Source of the DNA: Pseudomonadota bacterium
GTDB lineage: Bacteria; Pseudomonadota; Gammaproteobacteria; Xanthomonadales; Rhodanobacteraceae
Reading direction: 5' to 3'
Length of the DNA: 54,357 bases
Assembly: GCA_018241365.1 (NCBI GenBank)
Contig: JAFEDX010000212.1
Coordinates: forward strand, 1-54,357
Made by a program: the position numbers and the translations under genes. Below are positions 29,106 through 38,025 of the stretch, in pieces; the first letter of the stretch is position 1; each line of letters begins with the position of its first letter. The notes beneath the pieces are model-generated. The model was not told the origin of the DNA. It searched no databases and saw only the letters and a program-made list of their open reading frames with translations.

Positions 29106-29534
29106 ATGCTTGCCATGACCCACCGCACTTCGCGACGCCGCACACGCGCCTTTACGTTGCTGGAAATGCTGGCGGTGATCGTACTGCTCGGCATCGTGGG
29201 CGTGATCGTCGCGCGTTCGGTGTCGGGTCGCGTGGATACCGGCAAGTGGGATGCCGGCAAGATCGGCGTCACCAAACTCGACCAGGACGTGCAGGCCTAC
29301 GTGCTCGACAACGGCTCGCCGCCGAAAGCGCTCGAAGACCTCCTCACCAAGCCGTCCGACGCCCCGTCATGGAACGGGCCGTATGCAAAACCCGCGGACC
29401 TGACCGATCCGTTCGGGCATCCCTACGGCTATCTCTATCCCGGCAAGCACGGACAGTACGACATCATCTTCTATGGCCGCGACGGCAAACCCGGCGGCGA
29501 GGGTGTCGATCGTGATTACGGCAACTGGCAATAA
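29106..29534 (+). CDS. gspG: Major pseudopilin GspG
   Basis: GspG is the main subunit of the T2SS pseudopilus. The 142-aa precursor has a basic leader (MLAMTHRTSRRRTRA) followed by FTLLEMLAVIVLLGIVGVI, with Glu at +5. The mature part shows the GspG features LDQDVQAYVLDNGSPP and NGPYAK...DPFGHPYGYLYPGKHG, the calcium-loop region near the C-terminus. The residue before the cleavage point is Ala instead of the usual Gly. A second ATG at 29115 is possible. The leader of gspH overlaps the end of this gene. Confidence 0.94.
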   Translation: MLAMTHRTSRRRTRAFTLLEMLAVIVLLGIVGVIVARSVSGRVDTGKWDAGKIGVTKLDQDVQAYVLDNGSPPKALEDLLTKPSDAPSWNGPYAKPADLTDPFGHPYGYLYPGKHGQYDIIFYGRDGKPGGEGVDRDYGNWQ

Positions 29535-30015
29535 GCACGATCGCGGTTCGAACGCGGGCTTCACGCTGATCGAAATGCTGGCGGTGATCGTGCTGATCGC
29601 GATCGCCGCCACCGTCGCGGCGGTATCGCTGCGCGGGCGTGGCCAGGGCCAACTGGATGTGGCCGCGCAACGCGTGGCCGCGGGCTTGCGCGACACGCGC
29701 ACCCGCGCGATGGCCACCGGCAAGCCGCAGTGGTTCAGCGTGGACTTGCGCGCGCGTACCTTCGCCGCGCCGGGCCGCGATCCGCGCGCGCTGCCGGCCG
29801 ACACGAAGGTGCAGGTGACCTCGGCCGCCGAGGATGCCGGATCCGCCGGCGTGGCACGCATCCGTTATTTCCCGGACGGCAGTTCCAGTGGCGGCAACAT
29901 CGAATTGAGCCGGGCGCGCCGGGAGGTGCGGATCGACGTGGACTGGCTGACCGGTGCGGTGGCAGTGCATGCGGGCGTCGCGCCGAATCCCGAAGGCCCG
30001 GACGGGGGATCGTAG
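29512..30015 (+). CDS. gspH: Minor pseudopilin GspH
   Basis: This 167-aa precursor has leader VITATGNKHDRGSNAG followed by the prepilin site FTLIEMLAVIVLIAIAATV with Glu at +5. It belongs to the tip complex of the pseudopilus with GspI, J and K. The start is set at GTG 29512, with GCGAGGG about eight bases upstream. GTG 29503 is an equally in-frame alternative; the ATG at 29473 would overlap gspG further. It overlaps gspG at one end, and its TAG shares a base with the gspI GTG. Confidence 0.88.
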   Translation: MITATGNKHDRGSNAGFTLIEMLAVIVLIAIAATVAAVSLRGRGQGQLDVAAQRVAAGLRDTRTRAMATGKPQWFSVDLRARTFAAPGRDPRALPADTKVQVTSAAEDAGSAGVARIRYFPDGSSSGGNIELSRARREVRIDVDWLTGAVAVHAGVAPNPEGPDGGS

Positions 30016-30476
30016 TGGACGCCCACTGCCCCCCGCGTTTCGCCAGCCGTCCGCGCGGTTTCACGCTGCTGGAAGTGTTGGCCGCCATCGCGTTGCTGGC
30101 GATCGCCTTTGCGGTGGGCCTGGGTGCGCTGGGCAAGGCCGCGCAAAACGCCGGGCGCGCCGCAGCCCTGAATACCGCGGTCGAACGCGCCCAGAGCCTG
30201 TTCGCCGAACAAGGGCTGGACACGCCGTTGCGCGCCGGGACGCAGAATGGCAAGTTCACCGACGGCATGGCCTGGACGCTCCAGATCCGGGCGCTGCCGC
30301 CGCTGCCCGCCGCGCCGGATGGCCAGTCAGGGGTGCTGCCGCAGCCATCAGGCGCCGCGCCGGCACAGGTTGCGGTCGAACTCTATCAACTCGATGTCGC
30401 GGTGCAGTACGGCGCCGGCCGCACCCTGCGGTTGTCCACCCAGCGTGCGCAAACCGCGCCCCCGGACTCGCCATGA
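30015..30476 (+). CDS. gspI: Minor pseudopilin GspI
   Basis: This 153-aa precursor begins with GTG overlapping the gspH stop (TAGTG). The leader VDAHCPPRFASRPRG is followed by FTLLEVLAAIALLAIAFAV, a normal Gly/Phe cleavage site with Glu at +5. GspI nucleates the minor pseudopilin tip by pairing with GspJ. The mature domain has WTLQIRALPPLP and a C-terminal strand region (YQLDVAVQYG). Its stop overlaps the gspJ ATG. Confidence 0.92.
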   Translation: MDAHCPPRFASRPRGFTLLEVLAAIALLAIAFAVGLGALGKAAQNAGRAAALNTAVERAQSLFAEQGLDTPLRAGTQNGKFTDGMAWTLQIRALPPLPAAPDGQSGVLPQPSGAAPAQVAVELYQLDVAVQYGAGRTLRLSTQRAQTAPPDSP

Positions 30477-31126
30477 CCCGCGCAGCCCGACATGCCGCCG
30501 GATTCACTCTGCTGGAAATCCTGCTGGCGCTGGTGCTGCTGGCATTCGTGATGCTGGGCGTGTGGGGCGCGTTGCGTGGCGCCTCGCGGGTCACGCGTGC
30601 CGCCGATGCGGTGATGGCGCGGAGCGAGCGCGTGCACACCGTGCAGCAATTCCTGCGCCGTTACGTGGCCGCGGCCAGCGCGCAACCGTGGGTGACGCAA
30701 GATGGCACGCGCGCACGGATGTTCGAGGGCGATGCGCGTTCGCTGCGCTACGTCGCGCCTTTGCCGGTGCAGTCGGGGCATGCGGGTTTGTACCTGCAAC
30801 GCGTGAGCATGGAAAAGGATGCGGCGGGCGGCATGTCGCTGTGGCTCGCGTACCAGCCCTACACCGGCGATGCGACGGAGGGTGCCGGGCCCGTGCGGCA
30901 TCTGTTGCTGACGGACCTGCGTGGCGGCCAATTCCAGTATCTCGCCGCGGCCGCGTTCGGCAAGCCGGCGGCGTGGCGCGACGACTGGACGGCGGTGAAC
31001 GGGTTGCCGTTGGCGGTGCGCATCCGGCTCGATCCGGCATGGCGGGCGCGGGTGGCTTTTCCCGAGATGCTGATTCCCCTGCATGTCGGCGAAGGCTTCG
31101 GTGCACAAGTCGGCGGTGCGCCATGA
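30473..31126 (+). CDS. gspJ: Minor pseudopilin GspJ
   Basis: This 217-aa precursor has a short leader MTRAARHAAG followed by FTLLEILLALVLLAFVMLGV with Glu at +5. The mature protein is about 207 aa, the usual GspJ size, with the family's RRYVAAASAQPW and LRYVAPLP region. ATG 30473 overlaps the gspI stop, and the gspJ TGA overlaps the gspK ATG, so translation is likely coupled along the pseudopilin genes. Confidence 0.92.
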   Translation: MTRAARHAAGFTLLEILLALVLLAFVMLGVWGALRGASRVTRAADAVMARSERVHTVQQFLRRYVAAASAQPWVTQDGTRARMFEGDARSLRYVAPLPVQSGHAGLYLQRVSMEKDAAGGMSLWLAYQPYTGDATEGAGPVRHLLLTDLRGGQFQYLAAAAFGKPAAWRDDWTAVNGLPLAVRIRLDPAWRARVAFPEMLIPLHVGEGFGAQVGGAP

Positions 31127-31986
31127 ACCGTTGTGAACGCGGTGCGGCGCTGCTGCTGGTGCTGTGGGCGACCCTGTTGCTGGCGGCGCTGCTGGTCGGC
31201 GTGGCGGCGTCTTCGCGCAGCCACGTTGAGGCTGCGCTGTACGGCTCGGAACGCGTGCGCGCCGAGCTCGCCGCCGAGGCTGGCCTGGCCCACGCGGTGG
31301 CCGGCCTGCGCGCCCCGGATCTGGCCAGCCAGTGGGTGCCGGACGGGCGTCCCTACACCTTCGCTTTCGACGGCGCAAAAGTGACGGTGGCGGTGGTGGA
31401 TGTCAGCGGCATGCTGGATTTGAACGCGAGCCCGCCGAGCCTGTTGCACGGCCTGTTCGAGGCGGCGGGGGTGGGGCCTGCGCGTGCGGCGGCGCTCGCT
31501 GCGGCCGTCGTGGACTGGCGCGGCGGCACGTTGCAGGCGGCTGGCGGCGGGCCCGCGCATGGTCCATTCCGTGCCATCGACCAGTTGGCCCAACTGCCCG
31601 GCATGGATGCCGTGCTGTTTGCCGGTCTGCAGCGCGCGGTGACGGTGTACTCGGGGCGCAACCTCCCGGACCCGTCGTATGCGGGGCCGCTGGTGCTGGC
31701 GGCGTTGCGTGGCATCGACCTGCGGCAGTCCGCAACGCTGGTGGACGGCCGCCGCCGGCGCGCGGCCCTGCGTAGCGCCGGCAACGGCCAGGCCTTGGGC
31801 GCGGTCGCCAATGGCCCACTGGTGGCGGGCTATGGCGGCGTGGTCGAACGGGTCTTCAGCACGGCCGTGCTGCCGGACGGCACCCGCGTTACGCTGGATG
31901 TCACGATGCGGTTGGCGTTGACGGGAGCCCAGGCCCACCCGTACAAAGTGCTCGACTGGCGCGTGGATCCCGCGGAGGCGCCCTGA
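31123..31986 (+). CDS. gspK: Minor pseudopilin GspK
   Basis: GspK is the large pseudopilin that caps the tip. The 287-aa precursor begins MNRCERG followed by AALLLVLWATLLLAALLVG. It lacks the Glu at +5, as is normal for GspK. The mature part has the helix-rich insertion domain with VDVSGMLDLNASPP (metal-binding-type loop), VVDWRGG and FRAIDQLAQLPGMD. ATG 31123 overlaps the gspJ stop. The long upstream open frame over gspI and gspJ is a shadow. Confidence 0.93.
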   Translation: MNRCERGAALLLVLWATLLLAALLVGVAASSRSHVEAALYGSERVRAELAAEAGLAHAVAGLRAPDLASQWVPDGRPYTFAFDGAKVTVAVVDVSGMLDLNASPPSLLHGLFEAAGVGPARAAALAAAVVDWRGGTLQAAGGGPAHGPFRAIDQLAQLPGMDAVLFAGLQRAVTVYSGRNLPDPSYAGPLVLAALRGIDLRQSATLVDGRRRRAALRSAGNGQALGAVANGPLVAGYGGVVERVFSTAVLPDGTRVTLDVTMRLALTGAQAHPYKVLDWRVDPAEAP

Positions 31987-31995
31987 AGCGGCCCG

Positions 31996-33126
31996 ATGAT
32001 GGCAAGCACAAGCGCACAATCCCTTGAGCGCGTGAAGCTGGCGTGGCGACGCTCGCCGCTGCCGGCTTTCCTGCGCTGGTGGGGCGGCCAATTGACGGCG
32101 CTGTTGCCGGCACGCCTGCGCGCCTGGGTGCAGCGCGGGCCCGACGTGTTGTGGCTGGGCGCGCAGGCCGGCGTCGCGACGGTGCGGCGCGCGCGCACCC
32201 GCGCGACGCTTGCCGGCATCGCCTTCGACCTGCCCGAGGACGTGCAGCGCGCGCAATTCGTCGAAGCCTGTCGCGGTATCGATCCCGACGATCGCCGCCT
32301 GCTGCTGGTGGTGCCGGCGGGACAGGTGCTGGCAAGACGGCTGGTGATGCCGGCCGCCGCCGCGGCCGACCCGCGTCGTGTCGCGGGTTACGAAATCGAC
32401 CGCCAGACCCCGTTCAAGTCGGAACAGGTGTATTACGACGTGCGCGCAGGGCGCGATCCCGCGCCGCCCGGCCATGTGGTGCTGGACCTCATCGTCGCAC
32501 CGAAATCCGTGATCGATCCCCTGCTGGATCGCTTCTCCGCGATGGGTGCCGCGGTCGAGGGCATCGATGTGCAGGGGCCTGACGACACGCTGGCCGGCGT
32601 GGACCTGTTGCCACCCGCGCGGCGTCCGCGGCGCACCGACAGGCGCCGCCGCGGCAACGCGATCCTCGCGGCCGCGTGCGTGCTGCTCGCGGTGCTGGTG
32701 TTGTCGCAATGGCTGGACAACCGGCGCGCGGCGCTGGCGGCGATGCAGGCCGACGTCGACGCGATGCGCGCCAAGGCCACGCAATCGGAACAGCTGCGCG
32801 CGCAGCTGGCCGGCGCACTCGCGGCGTCGAAATTCCTGGTGAAGCGCAAGGCGGAAAACCCGCCGCCGCTCGCGGTGCTGGACGACCTGACCCGGCGCCT
32901 GCCCGACAACGCGTGGCTGGACATGCTGACGCTCGACGATTCGGGCGGGCTCGACATCAAGGGCGAAGCGGCCAAGGCCGCGGCGCTGGTTGACACGCTG
33001 GGCAGCTCGAAGGTGCTGCAGGAGCCGAAGCTGCAGGGCGTGATCCAGCCCGATCCCGCGACCGGCAAGGAACGCTTCGAACTGGTTGCGCGGGTGCGCC
33101 ATACGGAGGCTGCCGATGCGCATTGA
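31996..33126 (+). CDS. gspL: Type II secretion protein GspL
   Basis: GspL links the cytosolic ATPase to the inner-membrane platform. In this 376-aa protein the N-terminal cytoplasmic actin-like region (about residues 50-200) includes LLLVVPAGQVLARRLVMP and YEIDRQTPFKSEQVYYDV. A membrane helix follows at about residues 222-242 (AILAAACVLLAVLVLSQWL). The periplasmic PilN-like part (about 245-375) has a coiled-coil start and LDDLTRRLPDNAWLDMLTLDD. The organisation is that of XpsL-type proteins rather than a recently fused PilMN. It overlaps gspM by 11 bp. Confidence 0.92.
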   Translation: MMASTSAQSLERVKLAWRRSPLPAFLRWWGGQLTALLPARLRAWVQRGPDVLWLGAQAGVATVRRARTRATLAGIAFDLPEDVQRAQFVEACRGIDPDDRRLLLVVPAGQVLARRLVMPAAAAADPRRVAGYEIDRQTPFKSEQVYYDVRAGRDPAPPGHVVLDLIVAPKSVIDPLLDRFSAMGAAVEGIDVQGPDDTLAGVDLLPPARRPRRTDRRRRGNAILAAACVLLAVLVLSQWLDNRRAALAAMQADVDAMRAKATQSEQLRAQLAGALAASKFLVKRKAENPPPLAVLDDLTRRLPDNAWLDMLTLDDSGGLDIKGEAAKAAALVDTLGSSKVLQEPKLQGVIQPDPATGKERFELVARVRHTEAADAH

Positions 33127-33697
33127 TGCGCGCAGGCTGACGCCGGCGCAATCGCGCCTTGCCGCCATCGCGCTGGCGCTGGTGGCGCTGGCGCTGGCGT
33201 ATTTCCTGTTGCTGCACTGGTGGTTCGTGGCGCCGATGTTGAACGTGGACAGCCAGATGCGCGACCTGCGTGCGCTGCACGCCCGCTACGCCGCCGCGAT
33301 TGCCGAGCAACCGCAACTGGAACAACGCGTGGCGCGCCTGCAGCAGGGCGGTGCCACGGTCGGCGCGTTCCTCGCGGCGAGCGATCCCAGCGCGGCGGCC
33401 GCCAACCTGATCCAGCGCGCCACCGACGTTGTCGCGGCGCATGCCGATGAAGGCGCAGGCTGCAGCATGCCCTCCAAGATGCCGATCGAGCAGGACAGCG
33501 GCAACGAAGCGTTCCGTCGCGTCAGCGTCAGCATCACGCTCGATTGCGGCATGCAGCCGCTGGCCTCGGTGCTGCACGATTTCGATCGCGGCCTGCCGTA
33601 CCTGTTCGTGAGCAATTTGATCCTGGCGCGCTCGCCATCCGGGCGCATGCAGGCGCAGCTCACCCTGTCCGGCTACCTGCGGCCGACCGCGCCATGA
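33116..33697 (+). CDS. gspM: Type II secretion protein GspM
   Basis: This 193-aa bitopic inner-membrane protein is the GspL partner. One helix lies at about residues 14-34 (AAIALALVALALAYFLLLHWW), with a periplasmic coiled-coil and a ferredoxin-like domain after it. ATG 33116 overlaps the gspL end; the frame extends upstream but family size and the membrane-helix position favour this start. The product resembles XpsM in length and plan. Confidence 0.9.
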   Translation: MRIDARRLTPAQSRLAAIALALVALALAYFLLLHWWFVAPMLNVDSQMRDLRALHARYAAAIAEQPQLEQRVARLQQGGATVGAFLAASDPSAAAANLIQRATDVVAAHADEGAGCSMPSKMPIEQDSGNEAFRRVSVSITLDCGMQPLASVLHDFDRGLPYLFVSNLILARSPSGRMQAQLTLSGYLRPTAP

Positions 33698-34392
33698 ACG
33701 CCGCCGACCGCCGCCGCCTGACGCCAATGCTCGGCAGCCTTGCCGGGCTGCTGGCCCTGCTGCTGATTGCCCTGTGGGCGGGACTGGGCCGCGGTGCCCG
33801 CTGGCACGACGTCGGTGCGCCGGCGCAACTGCCGCCGGCCGAAAATACCCTGCCGGCCCCGGCGGTGCCGCCGCTCGCACAGTACGCCGAGGTCTGGCAG
33901 CACCCGCTGTTCAGCCCGACCCGCACGCCCGAAGCCGCCGCGGCAGGCGGCGGTGAAGCCAGCGGCGACCTGCAGTTGACCGGCGTGGTCATGCTGCCCG
34001 GCCTCAACATGGCGATCCTGCACGACAAGACCTCGGGCCACGATTACCGCGTCGTCGAAGGCCAGCCGGGCCAGGGCGGGCCGGTATTGGTCGAGTTGCA
34101 TCCGCGCAGCGCGGTGGTGGAATCCTCCGGTGCGCGCCTGCAACTGCAGTTGATCCCGGGGCCCTCGCCGGAGGCCGGCAATGTCCCTCCTCCGGAAGAG
34201 GGGCCGGGCGTGCCCGTGCAGGGCCCTAGGCCCGGTTCTGGTATGGTCACCCGCCCCGAGGCGCAGAATGTCGTACCCGGACGTGGCGGGGCCGGCCAGG
34301 GGCCGGAGTCGGCCGAGGCGCGCGCCCGCGCGTTGAAGGCCCGGATCGAGGCGCAGCGACGCCGGGCGCAGCGGCAGGATGGCGGGTCATGA
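33694..34392 (+). CDS. xpsN: GspC-like/XpsN-type T2SS protein
   Basis: This 232-aa protein has one N-terminal membrane helix (about residues 11-30, MLGSLAGLLALLLIALWAGLG). A periplasmic homology-region domain (about residues 50-150) follows, with WQHPLFSPTRTPE, LQLTGVVMLPGLNMAILHDK and VLVELHPRSAVVESSG. This is the T2SSC pattern that links the platform to the secretin. No PDZ or coiled coil follows; instead there is a Pro/Gly-rich and Arg/Ala-rich tail. In Xanthomonas the equivalent place is held by xpsN, whose product plays the GspC role. ATG 33694 overlaps the gspM stop. A separate gspC is not in the window. Confidence 0.85.
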   Translation: MNAADRRRLTPMLGSLAGLLALLLIALWAGLGRGARWHDVGAPAQLPPAENTLPAPAVPPLAQYAEVWQHPLFSPTRTPEAAAAGGGEASGDLQLTGVVMLPGLNMAILHDKTSGHDYRVVEGQPGQGGPVLVELHPRSAVVESSGARLQLQLIPGPSPEAGNVPPPEEGPGVPVQGPRPGSGMVTRPEAQNVVPGRGGAGQGPESAEARARALKARIEAQRRRAQRQDGGS

Positions 34393-34437
34393 ACGCCACG
34401 CCGTCGGGGGATGCGGTCGAATCGTGGAGAACATGAC

Positions 34438-37071
34438 GTGTACCGGCAGGACGTGTACAAACAGGTGGCCACGCTCTGGATCGTTTGCACCGCTGCGGTG
34501 CTGGCCGGGTGTGCGCCGCAGATTCGCCAGAACCCCGATTACAGCCTGCAGCGCGAGGCGATCGCGGGCAGCCACGCTCCGGTGCCCGAGCCGCTGAACG
34601 TCGGCAACGGCCAGCAAAACCAGACCTTGTCCACGGCGTCCGTGCCGGAAAACCATTACGGCACCGGCGTGTTCGTCAATCCTGCTCCGGCGCGCGGAGG
34701 CGGGAACGGTGCTGCCAATGCAGGCGGCACCATCACCTTCAATTTCGACAACCAGCCGGTGCAGGCCGCGGTCAAGGCCATCCTGGGCGACGTGCTGCAC
34801 GCCAACTATTCGATCTCGCCCAGCGTCAAGGGCACGGTGACGTTCGCTACCTCGCAGCCGGTGACCGAAAGCGAGGTGCTGCCGATCCTGCAGATGCTGC
34901 TGTCGTGGACCGGCAATGCGCTGGTGCACCAGGGCGGCCGTTATCTGGTGGTGCCGGTCGAGCAGGCGGCACCCGGCAACCTGGTGCCGGGCCTGGGGGC
35001 AGTGTCGCCGGGCGCAGGTTACGCGGCGCAACTGTTCCCGCTGCACTACGTTTCCGCACAGGCGATGCAGAAGCTGCTGAAGCCGTTCGCCGATCCCAAG
35101 GCATTCCTGCTGGTCGATCCGCTGCGCAACATCCTGGTGATGGGCGGTACGCCGGATGAACTCGCCAATTACGCGCGCATCGTGCGCACCTTCGACGTGG
35201 ACTGGCTGCGCGGGATGTCGGTGGCGGTGATTCCGCTGCAGCACGTGCAGGCGGATGACCTGGTCAACCAGCTCGACGGCGTGCTCAACGGCGAGGCTGG
35301 CGAGAAGGGCGAAAAACTGGCCGGCATGGTCCGGTTGCTGCCGTTGAAGCACAGCAACTCGCTGGTGGTGATCAGCCCGCAGCCGTCCTACCTCGACGAG
35401 GTGCGCAAGCTCGTCACCACCATCGACAACGGCGCCGGCAATTCCTCGGGCCTGTACGTCTACAACGTCATCAACGTGAAGGCGTCCGACCTTGCCAAGC
35501 ACCTCAACGAATTGTTCGGCAACGGCGGCGGCAATCAGCAGAATCCCGCGGGCGCGGTGGCGCCGGGCTTCTCGCCGCTGGAACAGACCTCGCCCGGCCA
35601 GCTGGGTGCGCAACAGGGCTTCGGCACGTTCGGCAACAACAACACGCTCGGCAGCGGCTCCGAACAGAATGGCGGTGGGATCGGCGCGGGCATGGTGGAA
35701 GGCGCCACCCAGAGCCGTCGCCAGCAGCAGTCGGGCCAGGGCGCGCTGGCGTTCACCACCAGCGAAGGCGTGCGCATCGCCGCGGTCAACGAGAACAACC
35801 AGCTGCTGGTCCGGGCGACGCCGGGACAATGGGAAAAACTGCTGCCGGTGATCCAGCGGCTGGATGAAAAGCCGCTGCAGGTGCAGATCGAAACCAAGGT
35901 GCTGGAAGTGACCCTGACCGGCGAATTCCAGTTCGGCGTGCAGTATTACCTCGGTGGCCTGATCGGAACCCAGCCGGGATCGCCGCCCGGCACCAACGAA
36001 TCCTTCCGCCGGCACCAGGGCGCGGTGGGCCTCGGTGGCGTGCAGTACCCGCCGACCATGGGGGACACGCCGGCGCTGTTCTATTCGTTTGCCGGCAAGA
36101 ACCTGCAGTTTGCGCTGAGCGCGCTCGAATCCAGCGGCGACGCCAAGGTGTTGTCGGCACCCTCGACGGTGGTGCTCAACAACCAGGAAACCACCTTCAA
36201 GGTGGGCGAAAAGATTCCGGTGGTGCAGACCTACCTCACGCCGGGCATCGTCGCCAGCGGTTCGTCGGTCGGCACTCTGAACGCGGGGCAGGTGCAATAC
36301 ATCGACACCGGCGTGCTGCTGGACGTGGTGCCGCGCGTCAGTCCGGGCGGGTTGGTGTACATGGACATCCAGCAGATCGTCAGCAAGCCGACCTCGCAGG
36401 ACAAGTTCGGCAACTACACCATCACCAATCGTGCGCTCAGCACCGAGGTCGCGGTGCAGAGCGGCCAGACCGTGCTGCTGGGAGGTTTGATCCAGCAGAC
36501 CGACACCACGCAGGACAACGGCGTGCCGTTCCTCAACCGCATCCCGGTGCTGGGTCGCCTGTTCGGCACCACCGACCGCAACAAGTCGCGCACCGAGCTG
36601 ATCGTGCTGATCACGCCGCGCGTCATCCGCAACCCCGAGGACGCGCGCCGCATCACCGACGAGTACCAGACCCAGTTCGAATCGCTGAAGCCGATCCTGC
36701 CGAAAGCGGACACGACGCCCGCGGTGCTGCCGGAAAGCCCGCCGGTGCCCGCCGAAACGGTGCCGCTGCCCGTCCATCCAGCGCCAGCGCCGGCGGTCAA
36801 CGAACCTGCGAGCCAACCTTCCGCGGCTGTGCTGCGCAATGGCTGGACGGTGCAGGTCGCGTCGTTCAGCGTCAGCGATGCCGCCGAGCGCCTGCGCGGG
36901 CGGCTCCAGGAGCTGGGGTTCGCGAGTTACGTGGACCGCGTGACGGTCGGGGGCAACACGCGCTGGCGCGTGTACGGGGGGCCGGTGGTCAATCGCGAAG
37001 CCGCCGAACGCCTGCGCGGCGCGATCGCCGAGACCTTGCACATCGGTGGCATGCTGATCGCGCGGCAGTGA
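34438..37071 (+). CDS. gspD: Secretin GspD, lipoprotein, with C-terminal SPOR domain
   Basis: GspD forms the outer-membrane channel of the T2SS. The 877-aa protein starts with a lipoprotein signal (lipobox VLAGC, Cys near residue 25), so it may not need a separate pilotin. An N0 domain (ITFNFDNQPVQAAVKAIL) and N1-N3 domains follow (about residues 90-460), with a Gly/Gln-rich loop in N3. The secretin core has VLSAPSTVVLNNQETTFKVGEKIPV, TGVLLDVVPRVSPGG and RTELIVLITPRVI. After a Pro-rich linker (about 750-795) lies an extra domain, WTVQVASFSVSDAAERLRGR to the C-terminus, which matches the SPOR peptidoglycan-binding fold. GTG 34438 is chosen because GGAGA lies seven bases upstream; an in-frame ATG at 34411 lacks this. 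Confidence 0.94.
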   Translation: MYRQDVYKQVATLWIVCTAAVLAGCAPQIRQNPDYSLQREAIAGSHAPVPEPLNVGNGQQNQTLSTASVPENHYGTGVFVNPAPARGGGNGAANAGGTITFNFDNQPVQAAVKAILGDVLHANYSISPSVKGTVTFATSQPVTESEVLPILQMLLSWTGNALVHQGGRYLVVPVEQAAPGNLVPGLGAVSPGAGYAAQLFPLHYVSAQAMQKLLKPFADPKAFLLVDPLRNILVMGGTPDELANYARIVRTFDVDWLRGMSVAVIPLQHVQADDLVNQLDGVLNGEAGEKGEKLAGMVRLLPLKHSNSLVVISPQPSYLDEVRKLVTTIDNGAGNSSGLYVYNVINVKASDLAKHLNELFGNGGGNQQNPAGAVAPGFSPLEQTSPGQLGAQQGFGTFGNNNTLGSGSEQNGGGIGAGMVEGATQSRRQQQSGQGALAFTTSEGVRIAAVNENNQLLVRATPGQWEKLLPVIQRLDEKPLQVQIETKVLEVTLTGEFQFGVQYYLGGLIGTQPGSPPGTNESFRRHQGAVGLGGVQYPPTMGDTPALFYSFAGKNLQFALSALESSGDAKVLSAPSTVVLNNQETTFKVGEKIPVVQTYLTPGIVASGSSVGTLNAGQVQYIDTGVLLDVVPRVSPGGLVYMDIQQIVSKPTSQDKFGNYTITNRALSTEVAVQSGQTVLLGGLIQQTDTTQDNGVPFLNRIPVLGRLFGTTDRNKSRTELIVLITPRVIRNPEDARRITDEYQTQFESLKPILPKADTTPAVLPESPPVPAETVPLPVHPAPAPAVNEPASQPSAAVLRNGWTVQVASFSVSDAAERLRGRLQELGFASYVDRVTVGGNTRWRVYGGPVVNREAAERLRGAIAETLHIGGMLIARQ

Positions 37072-37127
37072 CGCGGTTGTCGCGGATTCGTGCCGTGCAG
37101 CGCCGTGCCTGCCGCTAGACTGGGAAG

Positions 37128-38009
37128 ATGTCTGCATTGACGTCCATCCTGATCGTGGCCGCCGACAGTGGCCCATCATTGCGCGAATGCGTGGTGCGTG
37201 CGCTGGCATCCGACGCGCCGGTTGAAGTGATCGTCGTGGACAACGGTTCCCGCGACGGCGTGCCGCAGGCAATCGCACGTGCGTTCGAGAACGAGCAACG
37301 CGTACGGGTCCTCTACAACCACGCCAACCTCGGGTTCGGGTCGGCGGTGAACGTCGCGGCGCGCGCGGCGCACGGGGACACGCTGCTGGTGCTTAACCCA
37401 GATTGCCTGCTGGAACCGGATTCGGTGGCGCGGCTATTGGAGGCGTCGCAAGCGCATCCCGGGGCGGGCGTGGTGGGCGCGGTGGTGTGCGATGCGGACG
37501 GTGCGCCCGATCCTGCTTCGCGCCGACGCGATCCGCTGCTCGCACGGTCGCTCAACCAGATGACGGGTCGTGCACGCCGCGAAGCGGAGGATGCACGGTT
37601 CGCAGGTGTCAACGTACCCGGCCCGATTCCGGATGCGGTGATCGAAGTCGAGAACGTTTCCGGTGCCTTGCTGCTGTTGCCGCGCAGCGTGTTCGACCGC
37701 CTGCAGGGGTTCGACGAAAAATACTTCCTGCACTGCGAGGATCTCGACCTGTGCCGGCGCGCGCGTGACGCGGGCTACAAGGTGCTGCTGGCCGGCAACG
37801 TGCGCGTGCATCACGCCAAGGGTGGGTCCAGCCGGCACAGGCCGGTGTTCGTGAGCTGGCACAAGCATCGGGGCATGTGGCGTTGGTTCCGGAAGTTCGA
37901 CCCGGCCGCGCGCAATCCCTTCACGCGTGCGCTGGTAGGGTGTGGCATCGCGGTGCATTTCGCCGCAATCGTGCCGTCACAGTGGTTGCGTCGCGCCATC
38001 CGACATTGA
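37128..38009 (+). CDS. Glycosyltransferase family 2 (rhamnosyltransferase-like)
   Basis: This 293-aa inverting glycosyltransferase has a GT-A fold. N-terminal [10 protein letters not shown], then [13 protein letters not shown] (nucleotide-binding Asp) and [15 protein letters not shown] lead to [13 protein letters not shown], where NPDC stands at the DxD position as in WbbL-type rhamnosyltransferases. The acceptor region has [14 protein letters not shown] and [24 protein letters not shown] with the catalytic-type ED. It likely adds a deoxyhexose to a cell-surface glycan; the acceptor is unknown. A TAGACT box and GGGAAG lie just upstream. It may be co-transcribed with def. Confidence 0.9.
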   Translation: MSALTSILIVAADSGPSLRECVVRALASDAPVEVIVVDNGSRDGVPQAIARAFENEQRVRVLYNHANLGFGSAVNVAARAAHGDTLLVLNPDCLLEPDSVARLLEASQAHPGAGVVGAVVCDADGAPDPASRRRDPLLARSLNQMTGRARREAEDARFAGVNVPGPIPDAVIEVENVSGALLLLPRSVFDRLQGFDEKYFLHCEDLDLCRRARDAGYKVLLAGNVRVHHAKGGSSRHRPVFVSWHKHRGMWRWFRKFDPAARNPFTRALVGCGIAVHFAAIVPSQWLRRAIRH

Positions 38010-38025
38010 ATCCAACGACACCAAC

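Noticed and set aside
34387-37278. Minus-strand open frame of 963 codons opposite gspD
   Set aside because: Antisense shadow of the secretin gene; composition is typical of complement of GC-rich coding DNA.
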